Translations under genes and position numbers: made by a program
Assembly (NCBI GenBank): GCA_035649435.1
Contig: DASRJO010000063.1
Location: forward strand, 4,590-68,589
Direction: 5' to 3'
Length of the DNA stretch: 64,000 bases
DNA from: DASRJW01 sp035649435
GTDB lineage: Bacteria > Krumholzibacteriota > Krumholzibacteriia > G020349025
Notes under the pieces: model-generated
Database searches by the model: none
What the model saw: the letters and a program-made list of their open reading frames with translations, nothing else
What the model was told of the DNA's origin: nothing
Part shown: positions 28,014 through 37,206 of the stretch, one piece after another
Numbering within the stretch: the stretch's first letter is position 1
Layout of the letters: the number at the start of each line of letters is the position of its first letter

Positions 28014-29144
28014 ATGTCGCGCTCTTTGCGTATCCTGCACACGTCCGATCTGCACCTGGATGCTGGGCTCCGCACCACCGGGCTGCCCAGCCCACGCGCG
28101 CGCGAGCGCTGCCAGGCGCACCTCGACGCCTTCGACTGGATCGTGGCGGCCGTGCCGCGGCTCGGCATCGACGTGTTGTGCATCGCCGGCGATCTGTTCG
28201 AAGCGGCGCAGACTCGCCCTGCGACCGTGCGCCATGTGGCGCACGAGCTCGGCGCCTGCGGGCGCCCCGTCTTCATCGCCCCGGGCAATCATGACCCGAT
28301 GCAGGAGCGCTCGGTCTACCGGCTCGCGCGCTGGCCGGAGAACGTCACCGTGTTCGGCGGGGCCTGGCAGAGCGTGCGGCTGCCCGATCTCGGGCTCGTG
28401 GTGCACGGCCGCGGTTTCACCGAGCCGGTCGAGAGCGCGCGTTTGCTGGCCGGGCTGGTCGTGGAAGGCGACGGTCCGCACCTCTTGGTCGCGCATGGCA
28501 GCGACGAATCGTGCCGCCCCGATCGCCATCACCCGTATCGCCCGTTCGTCCCGGCCGAGCTCGACAGCTTGCCGCTCACCTACGCCGCGTTGGGTCACTA
28601 CCATCGTTTCTCGCGTCTGCCGACGCAACGCGTCTCTGCCGCCTACAGTGGCTGCCCGATCCCGCAGAACTTCGCCGATGTCGAACAGCACGGGGTGGTG
28701 CTCGCAACGCTCCGCGCGGACGGCGTGGACATCGAGCTGCTGCCGGTGCCGGGGCGCCGCTTCGTCACGTTGGAGCTGGACGTGAGCGGCGCCGACACAC
28801 AGGCGGACCTGGTGCGACGCCTACAGACCGAGCTCGAGCAAAGGGCGCTGCAGGAGGATTTCGTGCGCTTGCACGTCCGCGGCAGCATCGCCCCCGATCT
28901 GGAATTGGAGCCGGTAGCCTTGCGCGAGGCCTTGGCGCCGCACGTGCACGATCTCACGCTGCGCGACGAGACGGTGCCGGAATACGATCTCGCCACCTTG
29001 GCGCTGGAGAACACCGTGCGCGGCCAGTTCGTGCGCACCCTGCAGGCGCGTTTGCAAGACGCGGCTGATGCCGACGCCGAGATCGTGCGCCGCGCGCTCG
29101 TTCTCGGGCTCGACGCGCTCGCTGGGCGTTCGCAATCGCGTTGA
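28014..29144 (+). CDS. SbcD/Mre11-type DNA exonuclease
   Basis: A 376-residue metallophosphoesterase nuclease of the SbcD/YhaO group. The metal-binding motifs are in order: HTSDLHLDA near residue 9, CIAGDLFE near 59, APGNHDPM near 90, LLVAHGSD near 158 and ALGHYHRF near 190. It should act with the ATPase encoded just downstream (11-base gap) to cleave DNA ends or hairpins in double-strand-break repair. ATG 28014 is preferred over GTG 28011 because GAGGG lies at better spacing. Pairing with a YhaN-like partner suggests the YhaO-YhaN branch rather than classical SbcCD. Confidence 0.88.
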   Translation: MSRSLRILHTSDLHLDAGLRTTGLPSPRARERCQAHLDAFDWIVAAVPRLGIDVLCIAGDLFEAAQTRPATVRHVAHELGACGRPVFIAPGNHDPMQERSVYRLARWPENVTVFGGAWQSVRLPDLGLVVHGRGFTEPVESARLLAGLVVEGDGPHLLVAHGSDESCRPDRHHPYRPFVPAELDSLPLTYAALGHYHRFSRLPTQRVSAAYSGCPIPQNFADVEQHGVVLATLRADGVDIELLPVPGRRFVTLELDVSGADTQADLVRRLQTELEQRALQEDFVRLHVRGSIAPDLELEPVALREALAPHVHDLTLRDETVPEYDLATLALENTVRGQFVRTLQARLQDAADADAEIVRRALVLGLDALAGRSQSR

Positions 29145-29155
29145 GGAGTGGACGC

Positions 29156-32035
29156 ATGCTGTTGCTCGAAGCTCACATCCGCGGATTCGGCAAGCTGGCA
29201 CAACTCCAGCTGCGCTTCGCGCGCGGCGTGCAGATCGTCGTCGGTGACAACGAGAGCGGCAAGTCGACGTTGCAGAAGTTTCTCCTCGCCATGTTGTTCG
29301 GCCTCAAGCGCGAGGATCGCCGGCGCCGCGAGTACCTGCCGGACTACGAGCGATGCAAACCCTGGAACGGCGGCGCGTATGGCGGACGTCTCGTCTACGA
29401 GCTGGCCAGCGGTGCGTCCTTCGAGGTGCAGCGCAATTTCGAGCGCAAGGACGAATCGGTGGCCGTTCTGGATGCAGTGTCCGGTCGCGATCTGACCGCC
29501 GAGTTTCCCTTGGACGAGCGCAAGGAGCGTCCGTTCATGCAGCGTCAGATCCAGCTCTCACGCCAGCTGTTCGAGGCGACGACGGCGCTCGGGCAGCTCG
29601 CCGGCCGCCCGGCCGCCGAAGGTGTGGGCGCGTTGCGCCAGAGGATCCAGGGTCTCCTCGACAGCGGCGACGAGAACTTGTCGGCGCAAGCGGCGCTGCA
29701 GCTGTTGTCGCAGTTGGAGGAAAGGCTCGGCAGCGAGCGCACCCCCACGCGCGGAATCGGTTTGCTGCTGCGTCAGCGCCGCACGCTGTTGGACGAACGC
29801 GAGTCGGCCGCGAGGCGCCAGGCGGAGATCCTGGATCTGCACGCGCGGCGCGAGGTGGCGGCGCAAACGTATGCTGCGCACGCCCGGGCGTGGGAGGAAC
29901 GGCGGCGGCGCGAGCTCGATGGGGAACGCGATCTGTTGCAACGTCGCATCCAGCGTTTCGAGAAGCTGGATGGCGAGTTCCACGCCTTGCAGCAACAGCT
30001 TTCGGGCTACGACGACGTGGCGGACGTGGACTTGGCGGACGACGCTCCGGCGCGCGAGCGCGCCAGCGCCATCGCGGCGCTCAAGGCCCAGGCTGACGAG
30101 CGCGAAGCCGTGCGACGGACGCGGCTCGTGCGTGCCGAGGAGCTCGAATCTTGCGCCAGCGCTCTGGCCGGCGCGCTCGGGGGAATGGATCCCGAGCGCT
30201 TGCAGAAGCTGCAGCAGGATGCGGCACGGGCATGGGAATTCGTCGGGCGCGTGCGCGAAGCGCGTGCGCGCCAGGCCGATGAACAGCGGCGCAATCGTGC
30301 CCTCGTCGACCAGCTGCGCCGGCATCATGGACGAGATTGGACGCGGGACGAATTCTTGGGCGAGCTGTCGAGCCAGCGGGGACTGGCACACGGCGAGACC
30401 GCGCAGGGATTGAATACGAGCGCGACGCAGGCGTGGCGAGATGCCCGGCGGCGCCGTGGGGTGCTCGCGATTCTCGCCCTCGGCGCCACGGCGGCCGTCG
30501 CGGGCTGCGTGTTTCTCGCACGGCAGAATCCGGCAGGCTGGTCGCCGCTCCTCTCCTGGGGCGGTGTCGCAGCGGTGTCGGCGGTCGCGGCGTGGACACT
30601 GCTCGTCGCCGTCGGGGGATGGGTGGCGGCGCGCGATCTGGCGCGCAGCTTACAGGCGCGTGCCGAACAAGCTGCGCTCGGGCAGTCGGCTGCGGCGGAG
30701 TGGCTCACCGCCGTCCTGCAGCGCAATCACGTCGAGGATGTCGAAGCACTCGAGCGCGCCCGCCGCGATTACGAAACACTGCGCGCGCAAGCCGAGCGCA
30801 TCTCGAGCACCGGCGGACGCGAAATCCAACATCTGGAAGCCCAGCTCGAGGCGCTGGGGTCGACCATGCATGCCCTCATGCGCGACTGCGATCTGGACGC
30901 CGTGCACGCGCTCGCGGCACGTGCGACCGGAGCGGCACGCGAGGCGCTGCCCTATGCCGAGGAGGAACAGGCCGAGGGCACGGGCGCCGATGACCTTGCC
31001 GATCTGCGGCGCCTGATCACGGATTTACAACTCTTGCCGCAGCTGCGCCGGGCCGTTGCGTGGCTGGAACGCGTGCGTGCAGAGCACACGAGCCTGCAAC
31101 AACACGACGAGCGTGAGAACCGCGCACTCGAGGAATTGCACGCCCGGCTCGAGGGCGAACGGGCCGGCCTCGCAGCGATTCTGCGCCGCAACGGCGCCAG
31201 CGATCTCGCCGACTTCGCCGAGCGCATCCGACGTGCGCGTGAGCGCGAACGTTTGTTTGCCACGCGCCTGCCAATGCAGCGCGAACAGGACGGAGTGCTC
31301 GCGGGTGAGCACGTCACGGCGTTGCGCGAGCGACTCTCGCAGCTCGACCCGGCGCCGCCGGTGCCCGCGGTCGAGACTGTCGTGGCCGTCGCCTGGCCTG
31401 GGCAAAGCCTCGAGGAGCTGTCGCGCGCCAAGGATGGTTTGGCGGCGGAACGTGCCCAGATCGACGAGCGCTTGGCGGCGCGGGAGCAAGAGGGCCGACT
31501 GCCGGCGGAGATCGAGCTCGAGCTGCAGGAAGTCGAGATGCAAATCGAAGGCGCACGGCGTGGCGCGGCGGCCATGCGCTTGGCGATGGAGACGCTGCAG
31601 GAGGTGGCGACGACGTTGCATCGCGAGGTGGCGCCGCGCATGAACGCACGCGTCGGCCAACTGTTCGCACAACTCACGCGCTCCGCGCACGGCGACGTTC
31701 TCTTGAGCGAGGATCTGACACCGCGCGTGCGGATGGATGGCGATGCCCTGTGCGGCGTCGAGTCTCTGAGCGGCGGTGCCGCCGATCAGCTGTACTTCGC
31801 CGTGCGTCTGACCGCTGGCGAGGTGCTCGCGCGCCGCGGCGAACACCTGCCCTTGCTCCTCGACGATCCTTTCGTACAGTACGACCCCGAGCGTTTGCAG
31901 GCGGCGTTGGACCTGGTGACTGAGCTGGCGCGCGAACATCAGGTCCTGTTCCTCACGTGCGAAGAGGTCCAGGCAGAGGCCCTGTCCACGCGTCTGCGCA
32001 AGCACGGGATCTTGCACGACATCCTGCGACTCTGA
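29156..32035 (+). CDS. SbcC/Rad50-like ATPase with internal membrane segments (YhaN type)
   Basis: A 959-residue coiled-coil ATPase. The N-terminal half-site has Walker A GDNESGKST near residue 35; the C-terminal half has the signature ESLSGGAADQLYFAVRLT near 865 and Walker B LPLLLDDPF near 900. Long Glu/Arg/Ala-rich coiled coils lie between. Near residues 435-490 two hydrophobic helices (LAILALGATAAVAGCVFLAR and WGGVAAVSAVAAWTLLVAVG) replace the zinc hook, as in YhaN-type proteins, so the coiled-coil tip may sit in the membrane. ATG 29156 has GAGGAG eight bases upstream. It forms an operon with the nuclease upstream. Confidence 0.85.
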   Translation: MLLLEAHIRGFGKLAQLQLRFARGVQIVVGDNESGKSTLQKFLLAMLFGLKREDRRRREYLPDYERCKPWNGGAYGGRLVYELASGASFEVQRNFERKDESVAVLDAVSGRDLTAEFPLDERKERPFMQRQIQLSRQLFEATTALGQLAGRPAAEGVGALRQRIQGLLDSGDENLSAQAALQLLSQLEERLGSERTPTRGIGLLLRQRRTLLDERESAARRQAEILDLHARREVAAQTYAAHARAWEERRRRELDGERDLLQRRIQRFEKLDGEFHALQQQLSGYDDVADVDLADDAPARERASAIAALKAQADEREAVRRTRLVRAEELESCASALAGALGGMDPERLQKLQQDAARAWEFVGRVREARARQADEQRRNRALVDQLRRHHGRDWTRDEFLGELSSQRGLAHGETAQGLNTSATQAWRDARRRRGVLAILALGATAAVAGCVFLARQNPAGWSPLLSWGGVAAVSAVAAWTLLVAVGGWVAARDLARSLQARAEQAALGQSAAAEWLTAVLQRNHVEDVEALERARRDYETLRAQAERISSTGGREIQHLEAQLEALGSTMHALMRDCDLDAVHALAARATGAAREALPYAEEEQAEGTGADDLADLRRLITDLQLLPQLRRAVAWLERVRAEHTSLQQHDERENRALEELHARLEGERAGLAAILRRNGASDLADFAERIRRARERERLFATRLPMQREQDGVLAGEHVTALRERLSQLDPAPPVPAVETVVAVAWPGQSLEELSRAKDGLAAERAQIDERLAAREQEGRLPAEIELELQEVEMQIEGARRGAAAMRLAMETLQEVATTLHREVAPRMNARVGQLFAQLTRSAHGDVLLSEDLTPRVRMDGDALCGVESLSGGAADQLYFAVRLTAGEVLARRGEHLPLLLDDPFVQYDPERLQAALDLVTELAREHQVLFLTCEEVQAEALSTRLRKHGILHDILRL

Positions 32036-32088
32036 ATGGTGCCGGCACCGGCGATCGACACTTCGTGAACGATCCTTGCACTCGCCGG

Positions 32089-32129
32089 GCGTACGGAACC
32101 TCGTTTCGTACGCGAGGTCGTGCTAGCAT
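32089..32129 (+). promoter_or_regulatory. inverted repeat and promoter of ugd
   Basis: GCGTACG and CGTACGC flank 11 bases (32089-32113). TCGTTT (32101-32106) and TAGCAT (32124-32129), 17 bases apart, could be -35 and -10, which would place the palindrome over the -35 element like an operator. Confidence 0.4.
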
Positions 32130-32167
32130 CCCCAGCGGACGCAGTGGGTTTGGACGGAGGACGGAAG

Positions 32168-33469
32168 ATGGACAAGATCTGCATGGTGGGCACCGGCTAC
32201 GTCGGCTTGGTGACCGGCGCCTGTCTCGCCGACTTCGGCAACCGCGTCACGTGCGTGGACGTCGACGCGCGCCGCATCGAGCTGCTCGAACGCGGCGAGA
32301 TTCCATTCTTCGAACCGTTGCTCGACGAGCTGGTCAAGCGCAACGTCAAGGCCGAGCGCCTGGAATTCACCACCGCGGTCTTGCCTGCCGTTCGCGCAGC
32401 GGACGTGATCTTCATTGCGGTGGGCACACCGGACCGCGGCGATGGGTTCGCCGACTTGAGCGCCCTCTTCCGCGTCGTCGAAGACATCGTGCCGCACCTG
32501 GAAGGTTACAAACTCCTGGTGACCAAGAGCACCGTGCCCGTCGGCACCGGCCGGCAGCTGCTGCAGCGCATCGGCGATTTCGCACGCAACGGCGCCACCA
32601 TCGAAGTGGCGTCGAATCCGGAGTTCCTGCGCGAGGGCTCCGCCATCGAAGACTTCATGCGCCCGAACCGTGTCGTCATCGGCGCCGAGACCGAGCGTTC
32701 GCAAGCGGCCATGCAGGCGATCTACCGCCCGCTGTACCTGAGCGAGACCCCCATCGTGGTGACCAACCTGGAAACCGCGGAGCTGATCAAGTACGCCTCC
32801 AACGCATTCCTGGCCACCAAGATTTCCTTCGTCAACGAGATGGCGAACCTCTGCGAGCGCTACGGCGCCGATGTGCGCGTGCTCGCCAAGGCCATGGGGC
32901 TCGATCGCCGCATCGGTGACAAGTTCTTGCATGCCGGCGTCGGTTACGGCGGCTCGTGCTTTCCCAAGGACACCGAGGCCCTGGTCAAGATCGGCCAGCA
33001 GGTCGGCTACGACATGCGCATCGTCAAGGCGGCCATCGGGGTCAACCAAGAGCGGCCGCAGCTGGCGCTGCAAAAGCTCGAGGGCCTGGTCGGGAGTCTG
33101 GACGGCAAGACGATCGGGCTCTTGGGCTTGGCGTTCAAGCCCAACACCGACGACATTCGTGAAGCGCCGGCGATCAAGCTGGCGCGGGCTCTGCGCGAGA
33201 AGGGCGCCGTGGTGCGGGGCTACGACCCCGTTGCCATGGACCGCGTGCGCGCCACCGAGCCCGAGATCGTCCTGTGCAAGGACGCCTACGAAGTCGCGAT
33301 GGGTGCCGATGCACTGATGCTGTGCACGGAATGGAACGAGTTCCGCGACCTGAACGTGCAGCAGCTCAAGGACTCGATGCGCCAATCCGTGCTCGTGGAC
33401 TGCAGAAACATCTATGACCGCGAGCGCATGGAATCGCTCGGATTCCGCTACGATTGCTTCGGGCGCTGA
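32168..33469 (+). CDS. ugd: UDP-glucose 6-dehydrogenase
   Basis: NAD-dependent oxidation of UDP-glucose to UDP-glucuronate, a precursor of acidic polysaccharides. The 433-residue protein has the Rossmann motif MVGTGYVGLVTG at the N-terminus, VGTPDRGDG near 83, STVPVGT near 120, SNPEFLREG near 150, the catalytic cysteine in GYGGSCFPKD near 259, and the C-terminal LGLAFKPNTDDIREAP. GGAGG precedes ATG 32168. It opens a run of four sugar-nucleotide and lipid-carrier genes on the same strand. Related family members acting on GDP-mannose or UDP-GlcNAc derivatives cannot be fully excluded. Confidence 0.93.
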   Translation: MDKICMVGTGYVGLVTGACLADFGNRVTCVDVDARRIELLERGEIPFFEPLLDELVKRNVKAERLEFTTAVLPAVRAADVIFIAVGTPDRGDGFADLSALFRVVEDIVPHLEGYKLLVTKSTVPVGTGRQLLQRIGDFARNGATIEVASNPEFLREGSAIEDFMRPNRVVIGAETERSQAAMQAIYRPLYLSETPIVVTNLETAELIKYASNAFLATKISFVNEMANLCERYGADVRVLAKAMGLDRRIGDKFLHAGVGYGGSCFPKDTEALVKIGQQVGYDMRIVKAAIGVNQERPQLALQKLEGLVGSLDGKTIGLLGLAFKPNTDDIREAPAIKLARALREKGAVVRGYDPVAMDRVRATEPEIVLCKDAYEVAMGADALMLCTEWNEFRDLNVQQLKDSMRQSVLVDCRNIYDRERMESLGFRYDCFGR

Positions 33470-33532
33470 GATCGTCGCGCTCGCCGCATTGCGGCGCCGC
33501 GTGACCTCATTCCCGTCCGCACCGCCGCCGGG

Positions 33533-33538
33533 TATGAT
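33533..33538 (+). promoter_or_regulatory. -10 element before rfbB
   Basis: TATGAT at 33533-33538 with a weak TTCCCG 17 bases upstream (33510-33515). The start would lie about 35 bases before ATG 33581. Confidence 0.4.
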
Positions 33539-33580
33539 CGGCCCGACCGGGCGACCTTCCCGGAGCGGAGGCTTGGGCGG

Positions 33581-34609
33581 ATGGCACGCATTCTGGTGAC
33601 CGGCGGCGCCGGGTTCATCGGCAGCAACTTCGTGCACTTCCTGCTGCGTGAGCAGCCGGATGCCGAGGTCATCGTCCTCGACAAGCTCACCTATGCCGGC
33701 AACCTCGAGAACCTCGAAGCGGTGCGCGGCGATCTACGTTTCCACTTCGTGCGCGGCGACATCGCCGATCCCACGGCCGTGCGCGACGTCATGTCCGGCT
33801 GCGATCAGGTCTACAACTTCGCCGCCGAGAGCCACGTCGACCGCTCGATCCAAGACGCCGAAGCCGTGGTATGGACCAACGTGCGCGGCACCCAGGTTCT
33901 CCTCGACGCGGCGCGGGAGCTCGGCGTGGCGCGCTACGTCCAGGTCTCGACCGACGAGGTGTACGGCAGCATCGGTTCCGGCCGCTGCACTGAGACGAAC
34001 CTCCTGCGTCCTTCGAACCCGTACGCCGCCTGCAAGGCCGCGGGCGATCTGCTGGCGCTGGCCGCGGTCAGCACGTGGAAGCTCGACGCCGTGGTGACGC
34101 GCAGCAGCAACAATTACGGGCCCTGGCAGCATCCCGAGAAGTTGATTCCGTTGCACATCACGAATGCGATCGAGGGCAAACCGATGCCGGTCTACGGCGA
34201 CGGCCGCAACGTGCGCGACTGGCTGCACGTCGACGACAACTGCCGCGCCATCGATCTTGTCGGCCGGCTCGGCGCAGCCGGCGAGATCTACAACATCGGC
34301 GCCGGCAACGAGCGGGCGAACCTGTGGATCGTGGAGCAGATCATCCAGCACACGGGCTGCGATCCGGCGCTGCGTCATTTCGTGCGCGATCGCCCCGGAC
34401 ACGATTTCCGCTATGCGGTCGACGATCGCAAGGTGCGGGCCTTGGGCTGGGAACCGCGCCGCAGCCTCGAGGCCGGCCTGGCCGAGACCGTGCGCTGGTA
34501 CCAGGAGCATCGCGCCTGGTGGACGCGGATCAAGAGCGGCGAGTTCGCCGCTTATTACCGCCAACAGTACGCGCCGAGCGGCAATCCCCCTGCCAAGGAA
34601 GACGCATGA
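33581..34609 (+). CDS. rfbB: dTDP-glucose 4,6-dehydratase
   Basis: Converts dTDP-glucose to dTDP-4-keto-6-deoxyglucose, the entry to rhamnose and other deoxysugars. The 342-residue SDR enzyme shows TGGAGFIGSNFV at the N-terminus, the NFAAESHVDRSI block near 85, STDEVYG near 124, the YxxxK pair in PYAACK near 150, and RSSNNYGP. No rfbA, rfbC or rfbD is in the window, so these must lie elsewhere, or the substrate may be a related nucleotide sugar. The last four bases overlap the wecB start (ATGA), so the two are translationally coupled. Confidence 0.92.
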   Translation: MARILVTGGAGFIGSNFVHFLLREQPDAEVIVLDKLTYAGNLENLEAVRGDLRFHFVRGDIADPTAVRDVMSGCDQVYNFAAESHVDRSIQDAEAVVWTNVRGTQVLLDAARELGVARYVQVSTDEVYGSIGSGRCTETNLLRPSNPYAACKAAGDLLALAAVSTWKLDAVVTRSSNNYGPWQHPEKLIPLHITNAIEGKPMPVYGDGRNVRDWLHVDDNCRAIDLVGRLGAAGEIYNIGAGNERANLWIVEQIIQHTGCDPALRHFVRDRPGHDFRYAVDDRKVRALGWEPRRSLEAGLAETVRWYQEHRAWWTRIKSGEFAAYYRQQYAPSGNPPAKEDA

Positions 34610-35730
34610 GCGCGGCCGGGGCCCAGGAGGCGCCGCGCCCTCGGCGCCTCGTGTCCGTCGTCGGCGCGCGGCCGAACTTCATGAAGCTCGCGCCGCTCGT
34701 GCGCGCGCTCGCACCACGCCGGGACTGGACGCACGTGATCGTGCACACCGGCCAGCACTACGATGCCAACATGTCGGACGTGTTCTTCGACGAGCTCGAG
34801 ATAGGAGCTCCGGACATCCATCTCGGTGTCGGCTCCGGCTCGCATGCCGAACAGACGGCGCGCGTCATGCTGGCGGTGGACGAAGTCCTGAATCTCGCCA
34901 CACCGGATCTGATGGTCGTGGTCGGCGACGTCAATTCGACGTTGGCTGCGACGCTCGTGGCGAGCAAGCGCGGCGTCGCGGTCGCGCACGTCGAGGCGGG
35001 ACTGCGCAGCTACGACCGCGGCATGCCGGAAGAGATCAACCGCGTGCTCACGGATCAGCTGGCGACCTTGCTGCTGACGCCGTCCGCCGATGCCGACGCG
35101 AATCTCGAGCGCGAAGGCATCGCTCCGGAACGCATTCACTGCGTCGGCAACGTCATGATCGACAGCTTGCTGCACGCCTTGCCCCGCGCACGGGCAGGCC
35201 GGCCGTGGGAGCGCTTCGGACTACAGCCTGCGGGCTACGCGCTGATCACGTTGCACCGGCCATCCAACGTCGACGAGCGCGCGAAGCTACGAGATCTCGT
35301 CACGGTCCTGGATCGGCTCGCGGACAGGCTGCCGGTGCTGTTCCCGGTGCACCCGCGCACGCGCAAGATGATCGCGGAGTTCGACCTCGCACCGCGGCGG
35401 ATTCAGCTCGTCGATCCCGTCGGCTACCTCGACTTCATCGGGCTCGAATCGGCGGCGCGGCTGGTGCTGACCGACTCGGGGGGAATGCAGGAAGAGACCA
35501 CGGTGCTCGGGATCCCTTGCCTGACCTTGCGCGTCAACACCGAACGGCCCATCACCGTGAGCCAGGGCACGAACCGCATCGTCGGCCAGGATCCAGTGCG
35601 CATCTGGGATGCGGCGGAAGAGATTCTCGCCGCGCCAGCGCCCTTGCCCCGGGCGGTGGAAAAATGGGACGGGCACGCCGCGGGACGCATCCTCGCGGTC
35701 TTCGATGCGTTCTTCATGGCTCGGGAATGA
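34606..35730 (+). CDS. wecB: UDP-N-acetylglucosamine 2-epimerase (non-hydrolysing)
   Basis: Interconverts UDP-GlcNAc and UDP-ManNAc for surface polysaccharide. The 374-residue GT-B-fold enzyme carries VVGARPNFMKLAPL near residue 16, HTGQHYD near 47, VVVGDVNSTLA near 105, HVEAGLRS near 127, MPEEINRVLTD near 139 and DSGGMQEE near 290. All catalytic blocks are present and length is normal. ATG 34606 overlaps the rfbB stop. A stem with eight perfect pairs follows at 35763-35792, and the WecA-like gene downstream has its own promoter. Confidence 0.94.
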   Translation: MSAAGAQEAPRPRRLVSVVGARPNFMKLAPLVRALAPRRDWTHVIVHTGQHYDANMSDVFFDELEIGAPDIHLGVGSGSHAEQTARVMLAVDEVLNLATPDLMVVVGDVNSTLAATLVASKRGVAVAHVEAGLRSYDRGMPEEINRVLTDQLATLLLTPSADADANLEREGIAPERIHCVGNVMIDSLLHALPRARAGRPWERFGLQPAGYALITLHRPSNVDERAKLRDLVTVLDRLADRLPVLFPVHPRTRKMIAEFDLAPRRIQLVDPVGYLDFIGLESAARLVLTDSGGMQEETTVLGIPCLTLRVNTERPITVSQGTNRIVGQDPVRIWDAAEEILAAPAPLPRAVEKWDGHAAGRILAVFDAFFMARE

Positions 35731-35762
35731 AACCGGCGATCGCGTGCGGCTCCGGCCGCCGG

Positions 35763-35792
35763 GGGTCTGGGGAGCGTAGGCAGTCCAGACCC
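35763..35792 (+). terminator. hairpin after wecB
   Basis: GGGTCTGG and CCAGACCC pair perfectly around 14 bases, 33 bases past the stop. No T-tract follows. Confidence 0.35.
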
Positions 35793-35828
35793 GAGGGGTA
35801 CGCGGGTTGCATGGGAAGGGTGCAGCGC

Positions 35829-35857
35829 TTGACGTTGCGGGAGATGACACATACACT
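35829..35857 (+). promoter_or_regulatory. promoter of the WecA-like gene
   Basis: TTGACG (35829-35834) and TACACT (35852-35857) are 17 bases apart. The leader to TTG 35958 would be about 94 bases. Confidence 0.6.
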
Positions 35858-35957
35858 TCCGGCGTTTCCGGCTTGGGCGCGCACCCCAGAGCCGGTCGCC
35901 TGCCCGAGGCTGTCTCGTCTTCCAGATTCGTGGGTCCCTTCGTCCGGGTAGGGTGTC

Positions 35958-37139
35958 TTGCCGACTCCAGAACTGGTTGCGCTGCTACCACTCGGCGTTG
36001 CCTTCTCGACCACATATTTCCTCGTCCCCCAGGTTCGACGTTTTGCCATCGAGTGGAAGCTCGGGGACAAACCCAACGGCCGCAAGCTGCACGCGCGCGC
36101 GATTCCACACTTGGGCGGCGTGGCGATCTTCGCCGGCTTCTTCTTGGCGCTGCTGGTGCTGTTGGCGACTCCATTCGGCGTGACGCAGGCGAGCCGTATT
36201 CTGGCGCTGCTTCCGGGCTTGCTGCTGGTCTTCGGTCTCGGGCTGGTGGACGATCTGCGCGGACTCCGCGCCGGCGTGAAGCTCGTCTATCAAGTGGTCG
36301 CTGCCGTCTGCGTGGTGGCGATGGGGGGCGGCCTGTGGCAGGGATCGTTCTCCGATCCGATCTTCGCGCTCGCGGTCGCGCTCAGCGTTCTCTGGTACGT
36401 GGGCGTGTGCAACAGTGTCAACTTGATCGACGGCTTGGACGGTCTCGCGGCCGGCATCGCGGTGGTCGCAGCGGCAGCGTTTCTCGCCGTCGGGATTCGC
36501 GTCGGAGATGCAGCTGTCGTCTTGGTGGCCATGAGCCTGATGGGCGCGCTGCTAGCTTTCCTGCGCTTCAACTTCCATCCCGCGCTCATCTTCATGGGGG
36601 ACACGGGCAGCATGTTCCTCGGCTTCACCCTCGCGTTCCTCACCTGTTTGCTCGCGCCGCAGGTGGGGCTCGTGAGCGCTCTGCTCGGCGGCGCCACCAT
36701 TCTCGGCGTCCCCATCCTCGACACGCTGACGGCGATCTGCCGGCGTCTCGCGGCGCGGCGGCATATTTTCGCCGCCGATGGCGAGCACACACATCACAAG
36801 CTGTTGCGTCTCGGGTTGTCGCACCGCGCGGCCGTGCTGTTGCTGTATGCATTGGCGACGGTTTTCGCCGCCCTCGGTGCCGGCATTCTCCTCGGCCACC
36901 CGCGTTTGATCTTCGCTGCCGTGGCGCTGGGCGTTTGCTTCCCGCTGGTCCTCGCCGGTCTGCCGCGTTGGCTCGCGTCCCGCGATGCCGCAACACCCGC
37001 GTCCAGTCCGGCCATTCCATCCCTGCCGGAGATGCCTCAAGCACCCGTGGCGGCGGAGCCTGCGGCGCGGAATCGCGAGACGGTGCATGCGCGCGAGGCC
37101 GTGGGTGCTCTGCCGCCCAGCGTACGCCGACGGACCTGA
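35958..37139 (+). CDS. wecA: undecaprenyl-phosphate sugar-1-phosphate transferase (WecA/MraY family)
   Basis: Polytopic transferase that loads GlcNAc-1-P, or a related sugar phosphate, onto undecaprenyl phosphate to start a polysaccharide. About 10-11 helices fill residues 5-350. Conserved sites: KPNGRKLHARAIPHLGG near residue 38, GLVDDLRG near 95 (metal-binding Asp pair), NLIDGLDGLAAG near 155, FMGDTGSMFLG near 213 and DGEHTHHKLL near 273, the HIH-like carbohydrate-recognition loop. The C-terminal 45 residues are Pro/Ala-rich and soluble. The start is taken as TTG 35958 after AGGGTG; no ATG is better placed. It fits the ugd-rfbB-wecB cluster. Confidence 0.88.
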   Translation: MPTPELVALLPLGVAFSTTYFLVPQVRRFAIEWKLGDKPNGRKLHARAIPHLGGVAIFAGFFLALLVLLATPFGVTQASRILALLPGLLLVFGLGLVDDLRGLRAGVKLVYQVVAAVCVVAMGGGLWQGSFSDPIFALAVALSVLWYVGVCNSVNLIDGLDGLAAGIAVVAAAAFLAVGIRVGDAAVVLVAMSLMGALLAFLRFNFHPALIFMGDTGSMFLGFTLAFLTCLLAPQVGLVSALLGGATILGVPILDTLTAICRRLAARRHIFAADGEHTHHKLLRLGLSHRAAVLLLYALATVFAALGAGILLGHPRLIFAAVALGVCFPLVLAGLPRWLASRDAATPASSPAIPSLPEMPQAPVAAEPAARNRETVHAREAVGALPPSVRRRT

Positions 37140-37206
37140 ACCGACCCGCCGCACTCTCCAAGGTCATGCGCGACTGGCGATGTCGTGTGTCCGGTTGTCG
37201 CTGGAT

